Positions 24,252 through 30,088 of a stretch of DNA of 30,088 nucleotides are shown piece by piece. Source of the DNA: Candidatus Sumerlaeota bacterium (GTDB lineage: Bacteria; Sumerlaeota; Sumerlaeia; JADFCT01); the NCBI GenBank assembly GCA_026398575.1, contig JAPLSP010000057.1:1-30088 (forward strand), written 5' to 3'. Under the pieces are notes generated by a model. The model was not told where the DNA came from and did no database searches. It was given only the letters and a program-made list of their open reading frames with translations. The first letter of the stretch is position 1; every line of letters starts with the position of its first letter. Position numbers and translations under genes: made by a program.

Positions 24252-24279
24252 TGACATGTCGAGAAGTCTCGATATATAG
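24252..24279 (+). promoter_or_regulatory. Sigma-70-type promoter of the arsR-type/sulfur operon
   Basis: TTGACA (24252-24257), 16 bp, then TATATA (24274-24279), 21 bp before the ArsR-type ATG. The spacer carries the palindrome listed next. Confidence 0.72.
24260..24273. promoter_or_regulatory. Palindromic operator candidate between -35 and -10
   Basis: TCGAGA-AG-TCTCGA, a perfect 6+6 inverted repeat filling the promoter spacer. An ArsR-type dimer bound here would block RNA polymerase, so autorepression is inferred. Confidence 0.65.
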
Positions 24280-24300
24280 ATTTCCCCGGAGCCGGCAAAC

Positions 24301-24615
24301 ATGACTGCGAACACCGCCAAAAAAATCAACTTGCTGCCGCGCGGCGCGCTGGATGAGGCCGCCGAATGCCTGAAGGCCATGGCGCATCCGCTGCGGCTGC
24401 GCATGGTGGATATATTGATGCAGGGGGAATTTCCCGTCGGTGAAATCGCCGGGATGTGTCAGCTCCCGCCGCATCAGACCAGCGAGCACTTGCGGCTGTT
24501 GAAAGCGATGGGATTGCTCGATTGCCGCCGGCGCGGCCGGACCATTTTCTATTTCATCGCCAATCCGCGCTTGCCGCGGCTGATCGAATGCATACGAAAA
24601 ACGTGCAAAACATAA
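24301..24615 (+). CDS. ArsR-family winged-helix transcriptional regulator
   Basis: A 104-aa regulator. The winged helix is seen as LKAMAHPLRLRMVDIL (24-39), VGEIAGMCQLPPHQTSEHLRLL (46-67) and a wing RRRGRTIFYFI (76-86). The ELCVCDL arsenic-site motif is absent. Five Cys (23, 53, 75, 97, 102) remain. As it sits 27 bp upstream of a persulfide-handling protein, thiol or persulfide sensing, as in SqrR/BigR-type members, is plausible but inferred. It has its own promoter and a palindromic operator in the spacer. Confidence 0.88.
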   Translation: MTANTAKKINLLPRGALDEAAECLKAMAHPLRLRMVDILMQGEFPVGEIAGMCQLPPHQTSEHLRLLKAMGLLDCRRRGRTIFYFIANPRLPRLIECIRKTCKT

Positions 24616-24642
24616 TCTAAAAAATGCCAAGGAGAAATATTA

Positions 24643-27183
24643 ATGTCTTCTGTCAAAAAAATCGTAATCGTCGGAGGCGTGGCGGGAGGCGCTTCGGCGG
24701 CGGCGCGCGCCCGGCGGCTTTCGGAAGAGGCCGAAATCATTGTGCTCGAACGAGGGCCGTATATTTCGTTCGCCAACTGCGGCCTGCCCTATCATATCGC
24801 AGGAACCATTTCCGAACGCCAGAAACTGCTCGTGCAGACGCCCGAAGGGTTCCGCAAGCGCTTTCGCATCGTCGCGCGCGTCAACAGCGAAGTAACGGGC
24901 ATAGATCGGGAGCGCAAGGAGGTTCATGTCCGGGATCACGCCGCCAAACGCGATTATGTCGAGTCGTACGACGCGCTGCTGCTGAGCCCCGGCGCCGAAC
25001 CCGTGCGTCCGCCGATTCCCGGCGCCAACAGCCCGCGTATCCGGACTTTGCGCAGCCTTTCCGATATGGACGCAATTATCACGGCGATTGCAAAAGACAA
25101 AACCAATCGCGCGCTCATTGTGGGCGGCGGCTATATCGGGCTTGAAATGGCCGAGGCGTTCGTTCAACGCGGCCTGAAAACAACGCTCGTCGAGATGGCG
25201 CCGCAGGTGATGGGGCCGGTGGACCCCGAGATGGCCGCGCCGATTCACAACGAACTGAAATTGAACGGCGTGGATTTGCGCCTGGAAACCTCGGTCACAA
25301 GCTTCAATGAACAGGACGGCGCCCTTGCGGCCCAACTCAGCAACGGCGATACCGTCACGTGCGGACTGGCGATCATGGCCATTGGCGTCAGGCCCGAGTC
25401 GCGGCTGGCGCGCGAGGCAGGGCTCGACATCGGCCCGCTCGGCGGCATCGCCGTGGACGCGAACATGCGCACGAGCGATCCGAATATCTACGCGGTGGGC
25501 GACGCCGTTGAAGTCAAGGATTTCGTCAGCGGAACGCCCGCGCTGATTCCGCTGGCCGGTCCCGCCAATCGTCAGGGGCGCATTGCCGCCGACAATATGC
25601 TGGGCCGGTCGAGCGTTTATCGCGCCACGCAGGGGACGGCGATCTGCAAGGTTTTCAACCTGGCTATCGGCATGACGGGCCAGAGCGAAAAAGCCCTCAA
25701 GCGCGCGGGCGCGCCCTATCAAAAGGTCTATGTGCATCCCGCCAGCCACGCCAGTTACTATCCCGGCGCCAGCCCGGTCAGCCTCAAACTCCTGTTCCAC
25801 CCCGAAACCGGCAAGATTCTCGGCGCCCAGGCGGTGGGGAGCGACGGCGTGGACAAGCGCATTGACGCGCTGGCCATGGCGCTGCGCGGCGGCATGACGG
25901 TGTATGATCTGGAGGAGGCGGAGTTGTGTTATGCGCCGCCCTATGGATCGGCCAGGGACGTGATCAACTATGCCGGATTCGCCGCGGCAAACGCCTTGCG
26001 GGGCGACGTGCGGCTCTGCCACGCGCAGGACGCCGTCAATCTGCGCGAGGATCAGGCGCTGCTGGACGTGCGGACGAAAGAAGAAGTGGCCGCCGGCACA
26101 ATCCCCGGCGCGATCAACGTTCCCATAGACGAGTTGCGCGGAAGACTGGGCGAACTGCCCAAAGGCAAAGAGCTGCTTGTTTTCTGCCAAGTGGGATTGC
26201 GCGGATACCTGGGCTGCCGCATTCTGACGCAGCACGGGTTCCCCTGCGCCAATCTCTCGGGCGGATACAAAACCTATCTGATGGCCACCGGGCATCTGCC
26301 AAGCAAGCCCGCGCCGAAGGCGATGCAGGACGACACCGGCGAGAAAGAAGCGCCCGCCGGTGGGAAAAAGAAAGATGAGCTTTTAGCCGCGGCGTCGCAG
26401 CCCGCTATCAAGATTGACGCCTGCGGCCTGCAATGTCCCGGACCCATTGTGAAACTCAAGGAAGCCATGGACGCAGCCGCCATCGGCCAGCGCGTTGAAA
26501 TCGTGGCAACCGATCCGGGCTTTGCGTACGACGTTCCGGCGTGGTGTCAGGCGACGGGCCATGAACTGCTCGAAGTCGCTCCGGACAAGGAAAGCAAAGG
26601 CTATCGCGCGGTGATTGCCAAGCGTTCGAGCGCGCCGGCGCCGGCGTTCACATGTGGCGTCCCAGCTCCCGCGCAAACGGTGGGCGCATCTAGCGGCGCA
26701 TCTGTCGCCGCCGGGAGGAAAATGACCATCGTCGTCTTCAGCGGCGACTTTGACAAAGCGATGGCGGCCTTTATCATCGCCAACGGCGCGGCGGCGATGG
26801 GCTACGAGCCGACCCTCTTCTTCACATTCTGGGGCTTGAACATCCTGCGCAAAGCCCAAAGTGTTCCAGTCAGCAAAAATCTCATCGAACGGATGTTCGG
26901 CTGGATGATGCCGCGCGGCGCTGAAAAACTGGCCCTCTCGAAGATGAACATGGCCGGCATGGGTCTGGCGATGATCAAGGGTATCATGCGCAAAAAGGGC
27001 GTCGCCTCGCTGCCCGAACTGATCCAAAGCGCCCAAAAAGCCGGCGCGCGCCTGGTCGCCTGCAACATGTCCATGGACCTGATGGGCCTGAAGCGCGAGG
27101 AATTCATCGAAGGCATCGAAGAAGGCGGCGTCAGCATGTATCTGGGCCAAGCGGGTCAGGGCAATATTAACCTCTTCGTCTGA
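24643..27183 (+). CDS. CoA-disulfide reductase-rhodanese-TusA-DsrE2 multidomain sulfur-transfer protein
   Basis: An 846-aa protein with four modules. Residues 1 to about 445 are a FAD/NAD(P)H CoA-disulfide reductase: GGVAGGASAA (11-20), redox C46 in SFANCGLPY, NAD site GGGYIGLEMAE (161-171) and the FAD GD motif near 286. Residues about 451-555 are a rhodanese with C515 in CQVGLRG. Residues about 588-660 are TusA, with CGLQCPGP (C594, C598). Residues about 693-846 are DsrE2-like, with C807 in ACNMSMDLMG. Together they could reduce CoA or glutathione persulfide or polysulfide and pass sulfane sulfur along the chain. Such fusions are known in other bacteria. The ATG has AAGGAG 8 nt upstream. It is co-transcribed with the ArsR-type regulator. 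Confidence 0.93.
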   Translation: MSSVKKIVIVGGVAGGASAAARARRLSEEAEIIVLERGPYISFANCGLPYHIAGTISERQKLLVQTPEGFRKRFRIVARVNSEVTGIDRERKEVHVRDHAAKRDYVESYDALLLSPGAEPVRPPIPGANSPRIRTLRSLSDMDAIITAIAKDKTNRALIVGGGYIGLEMAEAFVQRGLKTTLVEMAPQVMGPVDPEMAAPIHNELKLNGVDLRLETSVTSFNEQDGALAAQLSNGDTVTCGLAIMAIGVRPESRLAREAGLDIGPLGGIAVDANMRTSDPNIYAVGDAVEVKDFVSGTPALIPLAGPANRQGRIAADNMLGRSSVYRATQGTAICKVFNLAIGMTGQSEKALKRAGAPYQKVYVHPASHASYYPGASPVSLKLLFHPETGKILGAQAVGSDGVDKRIDALAMALRGGMTVYDLEEAELCYAPPYGSARDVINYAGFAAANALRGDVRLCHAQDAVNLREDQALLDVRTKEEVAAGTIPGAINVPIDELRGRLGELPKGKELLVFCQVGLRGYLGCRILTQHGFPCANLSGGYKTYLMATGHLPSKPAPKAMQDDTGEKEAPAGGKKKDELLAAASQPAIKIDACGLQCPGPIVKLKEAMDAAAIGQRVEIVATDPGFAYDVPAWCQATGHELLEVAPDKESKGYRAVIAKRSSAPAPAFTCGVPAPAQTVGASSGASVAAGRKMTIVVFSGDFDKAMAAFIIANGAAAMGYEPTLFFTFWGLNILRKAQSVPVSKNLIERMFGWMMPRGAEKLALSKMNMAGMGLAMIKGIMRKKGVASLPELIQSAQKAGARLVACNMSMDLMGLKREEFIEGIEEGGVSMYLGQAGQGNINLFV

Positions 27184-27192
27184 CAGGGGAGT

Positions 27193-27520
27193 GGTGCAAT
27201 CCAGAATTCTGGTCGTATTTCCCACCGAAAGTCAGCATGCCACCACCGGGCCTTGTGCCGGTGGAGCGATGAGTTTGCGCTAGCAGTGACCGCTTTTTTC
27301 TCGCCGCCACCACTGGGCCTTGTGCCAGTGGGGCGATGATTGTCGGCTAAAATCGCGTGCTACCAACATAATCATCGCTCCACCGGCACAAGGCCCGGTG
27401 GTGGCGGCAGACGAAATTGGCATACCTTTCTAGCGCAAAATCATCGCTCCACCGGCACAAGGCCCGGTGGTGGCATGCTGATCTTCGGTGAAAAATACGA
27501 CCGGAATTCTGGATTGCACC
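27193..27520. repeat. Nested palindrome of four hairpin units
   Basis: The outer arms 27193-27283 and 27430-27520 (91 bp each) are reverse complements at about 85 of 91 positions. Inside, a second pair of related units is also inverted (about 27302-27341 and 27370-27408). All four contain a unit of the form CCACCrGG, GCCTTGTG, CCrGTGG, GCGATGA, itself a hairpin with a 7-bp stem. The whole could fold into a long cruciform between the sulfur protein and the LysE-like gene. No gene is seen in 27184-27666. Confidence 0.92.
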
Positions 27521-27666
27521 CGCCGCCCTGCCGCCGATCATTATTCATTTGATTTATGGACTCAGAAATCGCAGCCTCGAAACCAGTTTGGTTGGCAAAT
27601 CCGCAGAAAAATTCATTGTCATTCATCAGCAAGGCCACAACGAAGGAAAGACTAATCGGAACGCAA

Positions 27667-28296
27667 ATGAATTTCATACATTTCCTGGAAGGCGCAGTCA
27701 TTGCGTTTTCTCTTGCTGCGCCGATTGGACCTGTCGGCATCCTCTGCGTCCGGCGCACGCTGGAACACGGCGCGCGATACGGCCTTGTAATCGGGATAAG
27801 CGCTGCGGCCTGCGATATGGCCTATAGCGTCGTCGCGGCCTTCGGGATTACGCTCATTTCCGACTTCATCACTCTCGAACAACGCTGGATTCGGCTCGCC
27901 GGCGGGCTTATCCTGCTCGTAATTGGATATAGCGCCTTCCGTCCCCATCCGCTCGCAGACAAGGCGGCGCCGGCGCCGGCGCCCTCCGGCCACACGTGGG
28001 CCTTCTTCTCCACCGCCATTCTCATCTTTACCAATCCCTTGTCGCTCTTCGCTTTTGCGGCTGCGTTTGCATTCATCGGAGCCGATAAAATCGTCGGCCA
28101 TCCTTTCTCCGGCCTGATGCTCGTTGCCGGCGTCTTCTTCGGTTCCCTGACATGGTTTGTCCTGCTCCTGGGGCTTGTCCACTTCTTCAAAGAGAAAGTC
28201 ATGCGAGTCGAACTCACGATTGTGAATCGGATCGCAGGGGCGCTGTTGATGCTCTGCGGACTTTATGCTCTCTGGAATGGCGTCAGCGGGCGATAA
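27667..28296 (+). CDS. LysE/RhtB-family amino-acid exporter
   Basis: A 209-aa inner-membrane protein with about six hydrophobic segments. The first carries the family signature FSLAAPIGPVGILCVRRTLEHGARYGLVIG. A conserved TNPLSLFAF follows mid-protein. Family members (about 200-210 residues) export amino acids or small metabolites with protons. I moved the start to the ATG at 27667 because the 37 residues before it are unlike the family; GGAA lies about 6 nt upstream. The substrate is not readable. It ends 14 bp before the glycosidase gene, so the two may be cotranscribed. Confidence 0.88.
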   Translation: MNFIHFLEGAVIAFSLAAPIGPVGILCVRRTLEHGARYGLVIGISAAACDMAYSVVAAFGITLISDFITLEQRWIRLAGGLILLVIGYSAFRPHPLADKAAPAPAPSGHTWAFFSTAILIFTNPLSLFAFAAAFAFIGADKIVGHPFSGLMLVAGVFFGSLTWFVLLLGLVHFFKEKVMRVELTIVNRIAGALLMLCGLYALWNGVSGR

Positions 28297-28310
28297 GGAG
28301 GCAAAAGGCT

Positions 28311-29792
28311 ATGCCGTTCGACTTGACGGTTCCCGCCTGCCACAACCACGGCTCGGCGGCGAGGCGGCGCATTGCATTGACCGGAAGAATTGCGATGGCG
28401 GGACGAATCCTGTTTGCCGCGCTGGCGGGATCGGCGCTCGCATGGGGAGGCCCAACTCTCACGTCTCCGAGCCAAACCGGCGAGGGCCCGCGGTTTGAGC
28501 TGCGCCCCAGCGAGAGCTACTTCCGGGTAGATGGCCGGCCAACATTCGTGCTGGGGCGCAACCCGGTGGGCATGAGCCCGAAAGCCTACGAAGATCATTT
28601 TCGCCATGCCGCCGAGGCCGGCGAGCGATTCATGCGCATCCATTTCACTTTCAGCCCGCCCAACGAGAAGGCCGGCGAAATTGATGCGGCGATGCTGAAG
28701 TCCTGGGATGAGGTCCTGGACACCGCCGAAAAGAGCCGTCTCGCCGTGCTGCCTGTCCTGGGCGTGTGGGCCGACTGGAACGACGGCAGCAAAAAGGAGG
28801 TCTGGCACACCTGGGACAAGAATCCCTTCAACATCGCACGCGGCGGCCCGGCGAAACGGCCCGATGAGCTGTTCGACGATACCCCCTGCCGCCAGCTCTG
28901 GCTGAAACGGCTGGAGACGTTCGTCAAGCGCTGGTCGGACCGCCGCGCCATCGTTGGATGGGAAATTTTTTCAGAACTGGATCTGGTCACGGGGGCGACC
29001 GAAGAGCGCGCGGTCCGGTTCGCCGAATGCGCCGCCGCCGTGATCCGCGCGGCGGACCCATGGAAGCGCCCGGTCACAGCCTCACAGGGCGGCGTCAATG
29101 AGTGGCCGCAACTGCTGAAAAGCCACGCGCTCGATTTCATCCAGATTCACCCGTACGCCGGCGGGCCCTTCGGGGGCAACCTCGATAACCTCATCATTAC
29201 ATCAGTGCGCAAGCGGCTCCAAAAATATGGCAAGCCGGTCCTCATCGGCGAGTGCGGGCTGAATGCTGCCCCGCCGCGCGGCACGCGGGACGTCGCGGCG
29301 CGGGCGGAGATCGGCATCCGGCATGCCATCTGGGCGTCGGTGGTGAGCGGCGCCATGAACGGTCGCATGCTCTGGTGGCAGGACGGCTACGACCAGTTCG
29401 AGCAAGCCGACCTTTGCCGCCACTACCACCAGGCCGCCGCCCCGGCTGCCGCCTTCATTCGCGATGTTGACTACGCCGGCTTCAAGCCGCTTCCGTGCGA
29501 AGTTTCCGACGGGTTGATCGGGGCCGTGATCGGCAACGACAAGGCGCGCCTGGGATGGTTCCGCGATCTGCAATGCTGCCCGCCGGATTGGCCGATAAAG
29601 CCGGTGGCGGGGCAAACCGTGACCACGGACGCGCCCGGTGATTCCTGGCAGGCCGAGTTCTTCGATCCGGCTACTGGTCAATCCATTGGCGAGAGCCGGG
29701 CGCCCGTTCGCGATCGTCGCCTTCGGATAGCACTTTCGGAGTTTCAGGGGTCCATAGCGGTTCGGCTCAAGCGATCAGCGCTCAAACAATAA
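28311..29792 (+). CDS. Secreted GH5-like glycoside hydrolase
   Basis: A 493-aa protein. A hydrophobic segment (about 32-46, GRILFAALAGSALAW) suggests export. The (beta/alpha)8-type catalytic region (about 60-410) has E222 in FSELDL as the likely acid/base, IQIHPY (277-282) and E314 in IGECGL as the likely nucleophile, the layout of clan GH-A, nearest to GH5 mannanase/cellulase-like proteins. The acid/base motif is SEL rather than the usual NEP. A beta-rich tail (about 415-490) follows. ATG 28311 has AAGGAGG 8 nt upstream; an in-frame ATG at 28395 would give a more normal signal peptide. The substrate is unknown. Confidence 0.78.
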   Translation: MPFDLTVPACHNHGSAARRRIALTGRIAMAGRILFAALAGSALAWGGPTLTSPSQTGEGPRFELRPSESYFRVDGRPTFVLGRNPVGMSPKAYEDHFRHAAEAGERFMRIHFTFSPPNEKAGEIDAAMLKSWDEVLDTAEKSRLAVLPVLGVWADWNDGSKKEVWHTWDKNPFNIARGGPAKRPDELFDDTPCRQLWLKRLETFVKRWSDRRAIVGWEIFSELDLVTGATEERAVRFAECAAAVIRAADPWKRPVTASQGGVNEWPQLLKSHALDFIQIHPYAGGPFGGNLDNLIITSVRKRLQKYGKPVLIGECGLNAAPPRGTRDVAARAEIGIRHAIWASVVSGAMNGRMLWWQDGYDQFEQADLCRHYHQAAAPAAAFIRDVDYAGFKPLPCEVSDGLIGAVIGNDKARLGWFRDLQCCPPDWPIKPVAGQTVTTDAPGDSWQAEFFDPATGQSIGESRAPVRDRRLRIALSEFQGSIAVRLKRSALKQ

Positions 29793-29949
29793 TCAGAAAA
29801 TCCACTTTCAATTCGTACGCCTGATATTTTCAGCGGGGCATTTGGCTCTTGACGGCCTTAGCATTATGAGCCACTGTTTGCTTGACAGATATTAGATGGA
29901 TAAAACCTTTCTTTGCTGATGCAAGCAATGATGCGGGAGAAATATTTTA

Positions 29950-30088
29950 AGGTTCCCTTGAGGAATTAGTGGGTGAAAAGCGGTGCTCATCCTGAGTGCA
30001 CAGTCGTAACTTGGAATCAGCATGAACGTGATCATCGTTTGAGTTTTCGAAGGCATGGGAGGAAATGGAAAAAGCGGAATAACCGGCT
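29950..30088. repeat. Right copy of 139-bp inverted terminal repeat
   Basis: An exact reverse complement of 1-139. A GTG at 29973 after GAGG opens a frame running 38 codons off the contig end. The inner flank (29793-29949) differs from the inner flank of the left copy and holds no recognised gene. Confidence 0.9.

Noticed and set aside
24640..26295. 551-aa minus-strand ORF
   Set aside because: Antisense to the CoA-disulfide reductase region and rich in Arg, Gly and His, as shadow frames are.
29880..29910. Promoter near the right terminal repeat (TTGACA at about 29883)
   Set aside because: No -10 hexamer at acceptable spacing was found downstream of it.

Overview
This is a 30,088-bp metagenome-like contig from an uncultured bacterium, roughly 57-60% G+C by eye. 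No rRNA, tRNA or CRISPR array was seen. The cell probably has two membranes: there is a lipobox protein, a LolD/MacB-type ATPase and a lone FlhB-C-like protein. The many families of short dispersed hairpin repeats resemble those of Planctomycetota/Verrucomicrobiota-type and related candidate-phylum genomes such as Sumerlaeota. That placement is a low-confidence guess, because the window holds no phylogenetic marker I can place with certainty. The contig begins and ends with the same 139 bp in inverted orientation, so it is either flanked by two copies of a repeated element or has true terminal inverted repeats.

Layout. 1-3.5 kb (minus strand): a FlhB-C-like orphan, a hairpin (REP-like) array, an unusual PurC-PurS fusion, and directly downstream a HEPN/MNT toxin-antitoxin pair. 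3.5-6.9 kb (plus): a nucleotidyltransferase with a coupled 57-aa partner, a two-domain polyphosphate:AMP phosphotransferase, and a DUF1016 PD-(D/E)XK protein with DNA hairpins in its linker. 6.9-10.4 kb (minus): a large putative lipoprotein and a B12-binding radical SAM protein. 10.6-17.7 kb (plus): a peptide-type ABC importer operon (membrane-anchored binding protein, OppB-like and OppC-like permeases, both enlarged) behind a near-perfect sigma-70 promoter. A translationally coupled two-gene cassette (unknown protein plus HEPN-like protein with an RX4H motif) lies between the two permease genes. A LolD-like ATPase follows; no OppD/OppF is present. 17.7-22.5 kb (minus): hairpin arrays, a DUF2314-like protein, an HTH protein and a terminase large subunit, which may be a prophage remnant. 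22.7-24.1 kb: an archaeal-type AAA/DUF234 ATPase bracketed by related AT-rich 36-bp motifs. 24.25-27.2 kb: an ArsR-type regulator with a promoter/operator, followed by a four-module sulfur-transfer protein (CoA-disulfide reductase, rhodanese, TusA, DsrE2). 27.2-27.5 kb: a nested palindrome built from four copies of one hairpin unit. 27.7-29.8 kb: a LysE-type exporter and a GH5-like secreted glycosidase.

Two themes dominate. First, the region is unusually rich in short palindromic repeats: at least six families, some with the GTAG/GGAG-plus-hairpin layout of REP elements. Second, it carries three separate small toxin-antitoxin-like modules within 15 kb. The most novel candidates are the coupled cassette inside the importer operon (14606-15441), the PurC-PurS fusion, and the enlarged importer with a possible helical-repeat insertion in OppB.
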